Translations under genes and position numbers: made by a program
Shown: positions 44,101 through 56,949 of the stretch, one piece after another
How the letters are laid out: each line of letters starts with the position of its first letter
Position numbering within the stretch: position 1 is the stretch's first letter
Source: Dryomyza anilis
Taxonomy: Eukaryota; Arthropoda; Insecta; Diptera; Dryomyzidae
Length of the DNA: 64,000 nt
Assembly: GCA_951804985.1 (NCBI GenBank)
Contig: OX638132.1
Span: 21,953,989 to 22,017,988, forward strand
Reading direction: 5' to 3'
Notes under the pieces: generated by a model
Databases searched by the model: none
What the model was told of the DNA's origin: nothing
What the model saw: only the letters and a program-made list of their open reading frames with translations

Positions 44101-47100
44101 CCGGCGACGTTGCACTCATCAGCCTCGTTAAGCTGCTCATCATCGACGAGGTGCACTTGCTGCATGGCGAACGTGGCCCGGTCGTCGAGGCTTTGGTTGC
44201 ACGTACGCTGCGTCTCGTCGAGTCTAGTCAGAGCATGATACGCATTGTGGGTTTGTCGGCGACGCTGCCGAACTACATTGACGTTGCCAACTTTCTGCGC
44301 GTCAATCCCATGAAGGGACTCTTTTACTTTGATTCGCGTTTTCGTCCGGTGCCACTGGACACGAACTTTATTGGCATCAAGTCGGTGAAGCCGCTGCAAC
44401 AGCTGGCCGATATGGATCAGGTCTGCTACCAGAAGTGTGTCGAAATGATGCAACAGGAGCATCAGGTAATGATTTTCGTGCATGCGCGCAATGCAACAGT
44501 TCGAACTGCGTCAACGTTGCGCGAGCTAGCACAACAGAACAACACGAGCGCACTCTTTCTGCCAAAAGACTCGGCGGGTTCTGGTCTGGCTATGCGTGCC
44601 ATACAGAAGAGTCGAAACAAGCAACTGGTGGAACTTTTTGGCTGTGGACTGGCCATGCATCATGCGGGCATGTTGCGTGCAGATCGACAGATGGTTGAGA
44701 AATACTTTGCCGAGGGTTACATTCGAGTGCTCGTGTGCACAGCGACACTCGCTTGGGGCGTAAATTTGCCGGCACACGCGGTCTTAATTAAAGGTAATTA
44801 TATAAAATACTTTATAAAATACTTTATAAACGGGCATTGAAACCGAAATGAATAACTGTGTTTGTTTCGAGTTTCTTTCGCGTTTCGGTTTTAAGATTCA
44901 AATATTTGACTACAAAAATCGAATTGAATTCGTTGCACAGAATCGTGAATTTTATTGAAATAAGTCAGCAGTAGTTAAACAGAGGCATTTGGCATCTTCT
45001 TTCGACACATCTAATATATGAGCTTACAAAAGGAGGTGACTTTGAATGATGTGGGTTCTGGGTATATGTGGGCGCGTGCCGTGCTTTTTTCGTGTCACGC
45101 CGAAAATCTGAGTTCGTGCGTGCAAATCTCCGTGCGTGCTAGTTGCTGCCGTGCGTGTCGTGCCTCCAAAATCAAGCACGCGCCCATTATTTTTTTTATG
45201 GTTTGAACCCCACGTGTTTTTCCTTCGTGTCTTTTATCGTGCTTCTCGTGTGTGCCTGTAAATTTACTCGTCGGGCTCGTGCTTGTGAGTGTCACCTATC
45301 GGCGTGCCCGTGCGTGTCCATGCCATCAAAAACAGGCACGCGCCCATCTCTAGTTCTGGGTCAATAACAGAGGGTCATTGATAAAAACCATAAATAGGGA
45401 CGGGGACCAGAACCCAGAGGAACTCCAGAATTAATGAAATGCTGTCTGCTAGTATTCAACCACCTTTAAAATTACTGACACCATATGCAATTAGTTTTGA
45501 AACAAAGATTTCACACTCAATCAAAGAAATATTTAGAGTTACAACCTTAGCCCCCCCGAAACTTAAATCTTACTTACTTATTTGGAAATTACAACCTAAG
45601 ATGGGTTTCAGCCGCATCAGTTATACCTTGCCAGTCGTTTCTGCACTCCAAGTGTTGTCAGGTTGTCTCGCACTTTGTCGCTCCAGCGGAGATTCGGACG
45701 CCCTCTCCTACGTTGAGCACCACTGAGCGCTTTCATCCATACGCTTGAGATGTCCAAACTAGCGCAGGCGCTGGATCTTAAAGCGCCGAACTATGTCAAT
45801 GTCGGCGTAGAGCTCATACAGCTCGTCGTTCTATCTGCTCTGTACTCGTTCTTAACGCATATCGGGCCATAGATTTTCCGAAGAATCTTTCTCTCGAACG
45901 CTCCTAAAGCTCGCTCATCGGTGTTGGCAAGCGTCCATGCCTCAGCGCCAAAGAGGTTGACTGGCATGATGAACGACTTATAGAGCGTAATTTTTGTCCG
46001 TCGAGAGAGGGCTCTGCTCCTCAATAGCCTACTAAGCCCAAAGTAACACATGTTGGCAAGAGTTATTCTTCGGTTAATCTCCAGGCTGACGTTGTTTTCT
46101 TTGTTGATGCTGGTATCTAGGTAGACAAAGTCCTTGAAAATTTCGAAGTTGTGGTTGTCAATAGTGACGTATTGTCCAAGACGCCGGAACTCTTTTGTTT
46201 GTTGACATCAGGTACTTCGTCTTGTCCTCGTTCACCGTAAGACCCATTCGACGCGATTCCCTCGCTAAACTGCAGAATGCTGCTCGTACACTATGTGCAA
46301 TGATGTCGATGATGTTAAAGATAGTGTCATTGTGATGGAGTTGTGCGGCTCTTACAATCTTCTCCATTATTATGTTGAAGAAGTCACACGATAGAGAATC
46401 ACCTTTTCTGAAACTTCGTTCGGTATTAAACGTATCGGAGAGGTTGTTCCCAATTCGCACTGCGCAACGTGTGTCGCTCTGGGTCATCCTGCAAAACCTT
46501 ATAAGTTTCGGTATACCGAACTCAGACATGATGGCGTATAGGCGATACTTTATCGGACTGTCGAAGGCAGCTTTGTAGTCGATGAGAAGGCGGTGGATGT
46601 CGATCTGCCTCTCTTTGGTCTTTTACATGATTTGGCGTAATGTGAAAATCTGGTCTATGGTGGACTTGCCAGGTCTGAAGACGCACTGATAAGGTCCAAT
46701 CAGTCTGTTGACGTCTGTTCACTAATACGTTCGTTAGAACATTATACGCCATATTGAGGAGACTTATCCCACGGTAGTTGGCGCGTATCGTGGGATCCCC
46801 CTTCTTAACGATTGGCCAAAGTATACTGAGATTCCATTCGCTGGGCATGCTTTCTTCTGACCATATTCTGCTGATGAGCTGGTGCATTCTCGTTATGAGT
46901 TAATCGCCTCCGGTCTTAAACAACTCAGCAGACAGACCATCCGATGCTGTGGCTTTGTTGTTTTTCAGCCTGTTGATGGCTGTACAGACCTAATCACTGT
47001 CAGGCGGCGGTATGTCAACGCCGTCTGTCTTCTCTATCGGCGGAGTAATTGTCATCATCGCCGGCTAGATGATGAGAGAAGTATTCTCTTCATAATCTCA

Positions 47101-50100
47101 GTGTACCCTGGACATCTGTTTCTAGATTCCCTTCATCGTCCTGACAGGAAGAGGGTCCAGTCTTTAAACATCCGATCAGGCCGGTCTAGCCTCGTGCCTG
47201 TCGTCATGCATCTCAATATCTTCGCACTCGCCTCTTTCTAATTCTCTTTTCTTGCGCATGAAAAGATGTTTTTCTTCCCTCCTCGATGTTGGCATTTCGG
47301 TTGAATCAATTATTCCAATAAGCGAAGAGAAGTCATTAAGTCACCCATTGAATTGGTCGTTCAAAAACCATATTGCCGTTCCCTGCGTCATTTCCTGTTA
47401 TATAGATAATTAACAAGGTGGAAGTTTGTTACGCTCTCCATTACCTTGATGAGCCCATATCATTTTGCAATAGGTCTATATTTGGTAATTTGACATCTTT
47501 GCAAATGTATCGCTTCTTATTTATACTTTCGACGTTAAATCAAGTATTAAAGAGAATCGATTACGGTTATTGATCCCTTGTTTTGTAAATAACAGTGTTG
47601 GTTACGTTTTTAGAAATGAGACGATTTAAATGGCACATTCAATACCTGAATAAAACGTTTCTCTGTTTTGAATTTATCAAAATGTGATGCATAGAGTTCA
47701 ATGTTTTAAATACTACGCTATTTCGCACACAGGAACCGACATTTACGACTCCAAACACGGCGCCTTCATTGATCTCGGCATTCTCGATGTGTTGCAGATA
47801 TTCGGGCGTGCCGGTCGTCCTCAGTTCGACAAGAGTGGCACCGGCACCATTATCACCACCTACGACAAACTGAATCACTACCTGTCGCTGCTCACCAATC
47901 AGTTCCCCATTGAGTCAAACTTTGTGCAATGCCTCGCCGACAATCTGAATGCAGAGATTGCACTCGGCACCATATGCAACGTAGAGGAGGCCATCGAATG
48001 GCTTAGCTATACGTATCTGTTTGTGCGCATGCGCATAAATCCACACGTCTATGGCATCGAGTATGCGGAGCTGCAACAGGATCCAACGCTGGAGGCAAAG
48101 CGACGTGCGCTCATTATGTCCTCTGCCATGAGTCTAGACAAGGCACGCATGATACGCTTCAATCAGCGCACCATGGACTTTAACATCACAGATCTGGGAC
48201 GTACGGCTTCGCATTTTTATATTAAATACGACACCGTCGAAATTTTCAACGATCTGATGAAGCCATTCATGAACGAGGCCGATATCTTTGCAATGATCTC
48301 GCAGGCGCAGGAGTTTCAGCAACTCAAGGTGCGCGACGACGAGCTGGAGGAGTTGGACGAATTGCGGCACAACTATTGCCGCGTCAAGGCAGCCGGTGGC
48401 AGCGAGAACGTTTGCGGCAAGGCAGGCTACTTCTTTTTTAACACCGTTGCAAACAAATGCCTTTAATTGAGTCTCTCTGTCTTCAGGTTAATATATTGAT
48501 GCAGGTCTTTCTGTCGCACGGCTATGTCAAGTCATTTTCGTTAGTATCTGATATGTCGTACATCGTGCAGAATATAGCGCGTATTGCGCGTGCGCTTTTT
48601 TCGATTGTGCTGCGCAATAATAACGCAATATTGGCGGGGCGCCTGCTGCAGGTCTGCAAAATGTTCGAGCGTCAGCAGTGGGACTTTGAGACACCGATGC
48701 GTCAGTTTAGCGTACTCAATGCCGAGACCATTGACAAGCTGGAGAGTCGAGGCATTAGTCTGTATACGCTGCGTGAAATGGAGGCGAATGAGCTGAAGGA
48801 ATTGTTGCGCAATCAACGTAACGCCGAGGCGGTATTGCGTTCGGCACGTGAGCTTCCGATGCTCGACATTGAGGCCAGTCTGCAGCCGATCACGCGCACG
48901 GTGTTGCGTATTAAGATTGACATTTGGGCCAATTTCAATTGGAACGATCGCGTGCATGGCAAGGTCAGCCAGAGTTTCTGGCTGTGGATCGAAGATCCTG
49001 AGACCAATTTCATCTATCATTCCGAACTGTTTCAGGTAAGTTATTTTGTGTTTAAATACTCTCCATAACATAAGCTGATTTCGTTATTCGTGCGACAATA
49101 TTTCGGGAACAATATCTCTTGGAAAGTCATTTTCTGTCAGATTAATTGACTGAAAATATATTTTCGGAGAAGAATCCTTTAATTGTTTTGGATTAATATT
49201 GGGTGATAGCTTCGTAATCTACATTAGAAAGCAGACTTGGCCTATGCCATGTCTGTGTAATTGTAAACAGAATTCAGTATTGAGATTCCGATGCATTAAC
49301 TGGGCGATATTCCTCACGACTGACATTATGGAGCTTAATTTTTCTATTAAATGAATAGTTCCAAAACATGTTTGCGATGTTCCTTCGTCTTTCAGGTAAC
49401 ACGCAAGTTTGTCTACAGCGGTAAGAGTCAACAACTGGTGATGACCATACCGCTCAAAGAGCCGCTTCCACCACAATACTACATACGCGTTGCCAGCGAT
49501 CATTGGCTGGGCAGCAACACCTGGATTCCTCTCTCGTTCAAACATCTCGTACTGCCCGAACATCATCCGCCGCTCACCGAACTACTGCCACTGCAACCGC
49601 TGCCCACGAGCGCACTGCAAAATAAAAAGTACGAAGCACTCTACAATTTCACGCATTTCAATCCAATACAAACGCAAATCTTCCACTGTCTCTACCACAC
49701 CGACCACAATGTGTTGCTGGGAGCGCCCACCGGATCGGGTAAAACAATTGCCGCCGAAATCGCCATGTTTCGCGCGTTCAATAGAAATCCGCGCTGCAAG
49801 GTCGTGTATATAGCGCCACTAAAGGCATTGGTTAAGGAGCGTATTGCAGATTGGAAGAAGCGTTTAGAGGGAAAACCGCTGAGTAAAAAGGTAGGATAAA
49901 AGTATACTTAATTTTGGGCTATGTCTTAGGGATTTATTTTAATAATAACTCACACTCCACAATGCAGAACATTTTTATTTCAAACTCTAGAATTCTCTAA
50001 AATATATTAACTACTTAAACAGGTCGTCGAACTCACGGGTGACACCACACCCGACATACAGGCAATACGCGAGAGCCAGATCATCGTGACGACACCCGAG

Positions 50101-53100
50101 AAATGGGATGGCATCAGTCGCTCGTGGCAGACGCGCGAATACGTGCAGGACGTAGTGCTCATCGTCATCGATGAGATACACTTGCTGGGCGAAGATCGTG
50201 GTCCCGTCATTGAGGTGATCGTGTCGCGCACGAATTTCATAACATCGCACACCGGCAAATCGATACGCATTGTGGGTCTGTCAACAGCGTTGGCCAATGC
50301 GCAGGATCTGGCCAATTGGCTGGGCATCAAGAAAATGGGTCTGTACAACTTTAAGCCGTCCGTGCGGCCGGTGCCGCTGCAAGTGCACATCAATGGCTTC
50401 TCAGGTATTTGTGGCTTCCGTATATAATTTCAATTAACATTTCTAAATCCCACACATTATAGGCAAACACTATTGCCCGCGCATGGCCACAATGAATCGG
50501 CCCACTTTCCAGGCCATACGCACATATTCGCCTTGTGAACCCACCATCGTGTTCGTCTCCTCGCGCCGTCAGACACGTCTCACTGCACTCGACTTGATAA
50601 CATACGTGGCGGGCGATGACAATCCGAAACAATTTCTGCACACCAGCGAACAAGAGATCCAGCAGCTGTTGAACGGCATCAAAGATTCGAATCTTAAGTT
50701 TTGTCTGGCCTTTGGCATTGGACTGCATCATGCTGGACTGCAGGAGCAGGATCGACGCACTGTCGAAGAGCTCTTCTATCATCGTAAGATACAGGTGCTC
50801 ATCGCGACGGCCACGCTTGCGTGGGGTGTTAATCTGCCCGCGCATCTGGTGGTCATCAAGGGCACCGAGTACTTCGACGGCAAGGTGAAAAAGTACGTCG
50901 ACATGCCCATCACCGATGTACTGCAGATGATGGGACGCGCCGGTCGGCCGCAGTTTGACAACGAAGGTGTGGCCGTGGTGCTCGTGCACGATGTCAAGAA
51001 GAACTTTTACAAGAAATTCCTCTACGATCCGTTCCCGGTCGAGTCCAGTTTGCTGCAGGTCTTACCCGAACACATTAATGCCGAAATAGTCTCGGGCACC
51101 GTGCAGACCAAGCAGGCGGCGCTCGACTACCTTACGTGGACATATTTCTTCCGACGTCTGCTGCGCAATCCCACGTACTACAATCTGGACGGCATTGAGC
51201 CAACGCAGCTGAACGCATTCCTTTCGTCGTTGGTGGAGCGCGTACTCTACGAACTGCAGGCGTCCGCCTGTGTCGTGCAGCGCGAAGATATGTTGTTGCC
51301 CACTTTTCTGGGACGCATCTCATCCTACTACTATTTGTCGTATCGCACAATGAAACATTTTCTGGACGATCTACAGCCAGCGATGAGCACGCGTGACGTA
51401 CTGCTGGCCATTGCGGACTCATACGAATTCGATCAGCAGCCAGTGCGTCATAATGAAGATGTGCACAATGAGTAAGTGACGGTTTTTTTTGTAGGCATTC
51501 AATATATAAAACCTGTTTAATACTTTCACAGAGAACTTGCTGGCGACTGCCGGTACAGCCCACTCAGCGCTAGCTGGGACTCACCATACACAAAGACATT
51601 CCTGCTGCTGCAGGCACACTTTTCACGGCTCACGCTACCCAACAGCGATTATCTGACAGACACGAAATCTGCGCTGGACAATGCGACGCGTGTCATGCAG
51701 GCCATGGTCGACTATACGGCCGAACGTGGCTGGCTGTCGACTACGCTGACGGTGCAGCTGCTGATGCAGTGTGTCATACAGGCGCGCTGGCATGACGAGT
51801 GTGAATTTCTGACACTGCCGCATGTGACGCAAGTCAATATGGCACTGTTTTATGACATCAGCAACAGTGACGGCAACCTGGAGCTCACGTTACCCGTTGT
51901 GAAGGAGCGGTGTGCGCGCGACTATGAGCTACTGGCGGCGCCACTGCGTGCGCTTTTTGAGGAGCCGCAAATCGAGCAGATCTATAAGGTGCTTAAAGAT
52001 TTGCCAGACGTTTCGGTAAATATTTCCATACAAGGGCGCCATCAGGAGAACATGGAGGCAGTGCGCAAACTGGCCATAAATCAGGCGTCAACGCAATGGA
52101 CAGAAATACATCCCAATGAAGTAGGTTTTGTGATTTTATTTATTAAATGTTTTATTTATTTATCAATTTATGTAATGTTTTATTATTTATTTATTTAGTT
52201 TCATTTTATTAAACTATTTAACAATTGAGAAAAATGCTTGCGCAATAAATGTTACTATTTTTGTATTATGGGAAATGATTCGCTGAATTCGAATATTTGG
52301 ATTAAAAAATGTTCTGTGGGTTTACGAGATATGGGCCAATAACTTTGTAATCGAACTTTTAAAAAGGCGGTCACATATAATTGCAAATATCTCGCGTTTT
52401 AAATAACTTATATCATCAAGTGTTTTATCAACTAAAAGATGTTTAATTACCTTTTGTTTTATATAGCTCATATCAGTTATTTAAATCTTGAGGTATTTGC
52501 AAAATTATCTAACCACCTTTTAAAAAGTTATATTTCATATGCGAGTATTTTACATAATACAAAAATAGTCTCTACTACTGCGCAGGATGGCTGTTGTGTT
52601 GTGTTATTAGTGCATTATTTATTCACTTGTTATTTTAGAAATTGCTTGGTTCATTTTTAAATCTGTTCATTGGTCAATTTATTCATTAATTATATTATGT
52701 AATTTAGTTATTATTTTTTTTCATTTCTCCATTTTTCATTAGTAAGTTTATGGATTGACGAATGTTGTAAAATTATTATTAGTAAGTGCATTTGTATTTA
52801 TTTGACTTCATTTTACTACACAATGTATTAGAAACTCGGAAAATCTCTATCGAATGCATCACTAAACAAGATGATATTATTGAATAAATATTATTTTTTT
52901 TTTATTCCTATTTGAATACATCACTGTACATATAAATAAATACAGAATGCAATAAAAACAATTGCAGATGTAGTATTTTAACTACATATTTATGAAATTT
53001 AAATGAGACGAAATGTAGTAAAAAAATAAATGCAAATGTAGTAATGTTTCTACATATTGATGTGCGTTTAAATAATGACAAAATGTAGTTATTTTAAGAG

Positions 53101-55798
53101 CAAATGAGTATAATTTTTACCATACAAAACCAACAACTTTAATTTAGTAAAAAGTAAATATTTGCACTTGTACGTAAATTAATTTATTAACTTATTTTTC
53201 TATATAAAACTCTTGGTTTGTCTGTCAGTCTGTCTGTTTGTCCCAGTATCAAGTCTAAACCGCTGCACCGATTTAACTGAAATTATGCACCAGGATACTA
53301 TCGAGTCCGGAGGTTGACATATGTTATATGTGGGCGTGGCGCCTCCCATACAACCTAATCTTTCAAAACGACAAAACTTGGCACTTACACTAGCTAAGAA
53401 CTTAAAACACTTAAATCCAAAAAAAAATATATAAAAGCAAAAACAAAAGCAATCACAAAAACAAAAAAAAACTGAAAAAGCACAAAACAACAACAATTTA
53501 AATCAAAAAGCAAAAACGCAAGAACAAAAGAATAAAATCACAAAAACTACAGGAAAAGGAAAATCGCAAAAACACAAAAACAAAAATAGAAACACAAACA
53601 CAAAGCACAAGACAAACACACAAACACAAAAACAACAACATAATCAAAAGCACAACACACAAGAACAAAATCAAGAATACAAAAAAAAAAGAAAAAAAAA
53701 CAAACACAAAAGTAAAAACAACAACAATAACAAAATTTAAAAACACAAAAATAAAAGTATAAGTAAAAACAAAAGACACAAAAAAAAAACACAAAGACAA
53801 AAGCAAAAGGTAAACACAAAATCAAAAACACAAAAACCAAAAAAATAAAAGAAATGAAAAAACACTAGAACAAGAAGAAAGGAAAAACAAAGAACAAATG
53901 ATAAAAAAACAAAATTAAATCAAAAGCTAAAACACAAGAACAAATGCAAAATCAGAAAAACAAAATAAAAATCACAAAACAAACGCAAAGACAAAGCATA
54001 AGCACAAGCACAAGACAAAAACACAAAGAAAAACAAAATCATAATCAAAGGCACAACAAACAAATTTTATTCAGAACACAAGAAAAAAAAAAGCATACAC
54101 ACAAAAGCGAAAACACAAAAACAAAAAAATAAATAAAAAAGACAAAAATAAAAGTAAAATTAAAAACACAAGAACAAAAGAACAAAAGTAAAATTAAAGA
54201 CACAAAAACAAAAGCAAAGACACAAAATCAAAAGGTAAACAAAAAACACAAAAACAAACCAAACCAAACACAAGGCATGAAGCAAAAGCACACAACAAAT
54301 AAAAAAAAGAAAAAAAAATGCAAATCAAAAGCATAATCAAAAACACAAGAACAAATGCAAACACACAAAAACAAAAGTGAAAACTCAAAAACAAAAATAA
54401 TAAAAAGATCACAAAAAACCACGAAAACTCAAAAACAAAAGTGAAAACTCAAAATCAAAAATAAAAAAGATCACAAAAAACCACGAAAACTCAAAAACAA
54501 AAGCAAAACACAAAAACAAAATTAAAAAATAGAAAAAAACACGAATAAATGAAAAAACAAACAACAAAAAACGGAAAAATCCAAAAAAAAACGGGAAAAA
54601 AACACAAAGGGCTAAAACATAAATAAAAGTAAAAGAAAACACAAAACAAAAGTTAAACTAAAAAAATAAAAACAAAATGAACAATAACACTAACAAAAAA
54701 AAAATTAAATAAAAGTAAAAAAAACGAAAGAATAAAAACACTGAAAATAAACACACAAAAAAAATCAAAAACACAAAAAAAAAACACATGAACTAGAAGA
54801 AAAGCAAAAACACAAAAACAAACAAAAACACACAACAAATAAAAAAAAAACAAAATGAAAATCAAAAGCAAAAACACAGAACAATTGCAAACACACAAAA
54901 ACAAAAGAAACTCAAAAGCAAAAATAAAAAAAAATCACAAAAAACCACGAAAACTCAAAAACAAAAACAAAACACAAAAACAAAATGAAAAAAAGAAAAA
55001 AACACGAATAAAAGAAAAAACAAACAACAAAAAACGAAAAAATTCAAAAAAACGAAAGAATAAAAACACTGAAAATAAAATTAAATGAAACATAAAAACA
55101 AAACTTAATTTCCATTAAGAACATTTGTGTTAAAAATATTTATTTTCTTTTGTATATTATAGAAAATTAACCGTTTGCTTAAAAAAAGTTTTATAAAACA
55201 AAAAAAAAACGTTGCGCAGTCCAGGTACTAAATACTGGTTAAATTAATATATTCAATTTTTCTACTATTGTTTTATAATTTATTGAATTTTTTATTTATA
55301 TTTAAATTAATTGTTGGGTTTATTAATTCATTTATTCAGTTAATAGTTAATTTATAGATTTATTCTATTCATTTGTTCATTTTTTTTCATTCATATTTCT
55401 TTTTCTAATTTTTGATTTTAATAGTATTTTTTTATTAATAAAAAATGATTTCTCCTTAGGACTACGTACTCTGCGTCGACTTGCAGCGTAACAATCACAC
55501 GCCACACAATACCGTCTACTGTCCCAAGTATCCAAAGGGCAAAACGGAAGCGTGGTTCCTGACGTTGGGCGCTCAGGCCAACGACGAACTGCTGGCCATG
55601 AAGCGCGTACACATGCGCGGCCGTCGTTCCATGAGTCGTATTTGTTTCCAATCGACGCCGCGTCGCGGACGCATTGTGCTAACACTCTACATGATGTCCG
55701 ACGGTATTATTGGCTTCGACCAGCAGTTCGATCTGCACTTTGATGTCGTCGATCTAGATTTGATGAACGATGCACCAATTGCCAAGACAGACTATTAA
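41118..55798 (+). CDS. obe: Obelus / ASCC3-type double-cassette Ski2-like helicase
   Basis: Large ATP-dependent nucleic-acid helicase, orthologue of human ASCC3 (activating signal cointegrator complex: alkylation repair, ribosome quality control) and Drosophila obelus (reported in crumbs splicing control). Exons: 41118-41233, 41290-41808, 42953-44793, 47733-48421, 48487-49035, 49396-49890, 50023-50404, 50463-51471, 51532-52120, 55460-55798. Together 6,528 nt, 2,175 aa; human ASCC3 is about 2,200. Cassette 1: Walker A APTGAGKT at 498-505, DEVH at 610-613, SATLPN, and [12 protein letters not shown] Sec63 region follows ([13 protein letters not shown]). Cassette 2: APTGSGKT at 1348-1355, DEIH at 1453-1456, STALANA and [11 protein letters not shown]. 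The second Sec63 region ends in exon 10. Both ATPase sites look intact. Gln-rich stretch near residue 297. Introns 3 (2.9 kb) and 9 (3.3 kb) are filled with repeats; intron 4 appears to be GC-AG. Confidence 0.93.
44976..45600 (-). pseudogene. LINE fragment in obelus intron 3, same family as 7.5-8.8 kb
   Basis: Plus-strand words gaggcatttggcatcttctttcgacacat and gagggtcattgataaaaacc match the LINE at 8,070-8,650 (minus coding). The matched segments adjoin after internal deletion. The hAT-like MITE at 45,064-45,352 splits it. Non-functional. Confidence 0.7.
45064..45352. mobile_element. hAT-like MITE with target-site duplication
   Basis: 289 bp, ends TGGGCGCGTGCC and GGCACGCGCCCATCTCTA, flanked by the direct repeat GTTCTGGGT at 45,055-45,063 and 45,353-45,361. 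An 8-bp duplication (plus one chance base) and a TAGAGATGGGC-type terminus are characteristic of the hAT superfamily. The interior has gtgcgtgc-rich direct and inverted words and no coding frame. Relatives are at 21.1, 34.0 and 37.2-39.3 kb. Confidence 0.8.
45600..47240 (-). pseudogene. Broken RTE-like retrotransposon in obelus intron 3
   Basis: Minus-strand reverse transcriptase relic. About 46,950 encodes [18 protein letters not shown]. 46,887-46,700 reads [19 protein letters not shown] and [11 protein letters not shown]. 46,529-46,158 carries the palm region with [11 protein letters not shown] and [14 protein letters not shown], but the catalytic YADD region is frame-shifted (DIDIIAHS survives). 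46,051-45,791 gives the C-terminal [20 protein letters not shown] and [12 protein letters not shown]. Several frameshifts and stops. Opposite strand to the host gene. Confidence 0.75.
47240..47732. other. Remainder of obelus intron 3
   Basis: No feature supported except the acceptor tttcgcacacag ending at 47,732. Confidence 0.5.
48422..48486 (+). other. Probable GC-AG intron of obelus
   Basis: 65-bp intron 4. The exon ends GGCAAG and the intron starts GCAGGC. It ends ctgtcttcag, and the next exon resumes in phase with [13 protein letters not shown]. Reading through meets TAA at 48,464. No GT donor nearby keeps the conserved ENVCGK residues (human ENSYGK) and the frame. GC-AG introns are a known minority class of U2 introns. 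Confidence 0.7.
52121..55459. repeat. Obelus intron 9: Helitron-like 5' end plus giant A/C-rich simple repeat
   Basis: The intron is 3,339 bp. 53,207-53,410 is the 5' section of the Helitron-like family (ctcttggtttgtctgtcag, gatactatcgagtccgga, cctcccatacaacctaatct). From 53,410 to about 55,090 runs a low-complexity array of units like aaaacacaaaaacaaaagca, with almost no T on the plus strand. It evidently grew from the A-rich segment that in other copies is under 100 bp (13,505-13,560). No minisatellite or hairpin end follows. The open frames here are artefacts of composition. Confidence 0.75.
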
Positions 55799-56379
55799 TA
55801 CGGATTACTTATTTTAAGCGCATAGCGATGAGATTTATAAAATTCCACTCTAAACTAGTAAAACGAATATGTTCTTTTTTATTAGTCGCGATTATTTATT
55901 TTTAATGTGCATTGATTTCTAAAATTGCCAATTTTTATACAATATAAAATATGTATGGATTAAGTTGTTAACTGCATTTGAATTAAACGTTTGTTAAGCA
56001 GTCAATTGTCTGGGTTTTCTTATATATCAAGTTTTACACTATTTTATTTAATTGAAAGTGTCTGCTTATATTGGAATTATATTAAGGAATGGTCACATGG
56101 CAGTTACTCGATCGAAGATATCATATCGTCACTGTCATGCCAAAGGGGCGAATGTGCATTTTTAAAAATGTTGGGAAATCAAATTTTACAGTTTGAAGTG
56201 CTTTAAAAATTAGAAAAATTTATATATTTTTTAATTTTAGTTTATTCGATATTTTAGTTTATTCGTTAATTATTAACACGTATATAAAATATCTTTAGAT
56301 TTGGACCACCTACTGAATTATAAATACGGATTTTGTGAGGCTATATCCAGATCAAAACGCAAATATTTTTGATTTTTAT
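55799..56379. other. Obelus 3' UTR and downstream spacer
   Basis: Likely poly(A) signal ATTAAA at 55,982-55,987. The rest is AT-rich, without a gene. Confidence 0.5.
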
Positions 56380-56945
56380 ACTATAACTTTTTATTAGCGT
56401 AAGATAAAATTGTAATGTAGAGGCAATAATTGTTTGTTTTTAAAGCACCTATCTATTGGCACCATTAATTAAAAATATTTTGTCAAACATTAATTTGCCA
56501 TTTGTTATTTGCAGGAAAAAAATGTTTGGCAAAATATTTTAAAATAATGATGCAGTTCGATAGGTGCTTTAAAAACAAACAATTAATATCTTTACACCAC
56601 TATTTTATCTTGCACCAATAAAAATTAAAGCAAATAAACTAAGAAATTGGAAAAATTGAAAATCTTGTCATGCCAAAATAGCGAATCTTTTCATTTTTGC
56701 TATAACTCTTTAATGGTACAAGATAAAATAGTGGTGAAAAAGTATTAATTGTTTTTTTTTTTTTAAAGTACCTATTGAACTGCTTCATTATTTAAAAATA
56801 TTTTGCCAAACATTTTTTCATGCAAATAACAAATGGAAAATTAATGTTTGGCAAAATATTTTTAATTAATAATGCAGAACGATAGGTGCTTTGAATACAA
56901 ACAATAAATGTCTTTACATCACTATTTTATCTTATTCCAATAAAA
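56380..56945. repeat. Two adjacent long inverted-repeat (MITE-like) units
   Basis: Unit 1 is about 56,385-56,625 and unit 2 about 56,695-56,945. In each, the left arm (aagataaaat, caattgtttgtttttaaagcacc, atattttg(t/c)caaaca) is the reverse complement of the right arm (tgtttggcaaaatattt, ataggtgctttaaaaacaaa, cactattttatctt). The two units are diverged copies of each other, oriented in tandem between convergent genes obelus and CCAP. Confidence 0.7.
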
Positions 56946-56949
56946 AGCC

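Noticed and set aside
43875..44483. 202-codon antisense frame over obelus cassette 1
   Set aside because: Shadow of a conserved helicase exon with biased codons.
53498..54904. Several 60-100-codon frames rich in Phe, Val, Cys or Lys, Asn, Gln
   Set aside because: They are products of the A/C-rich simple repeat; the translations are low complexity in every frame.
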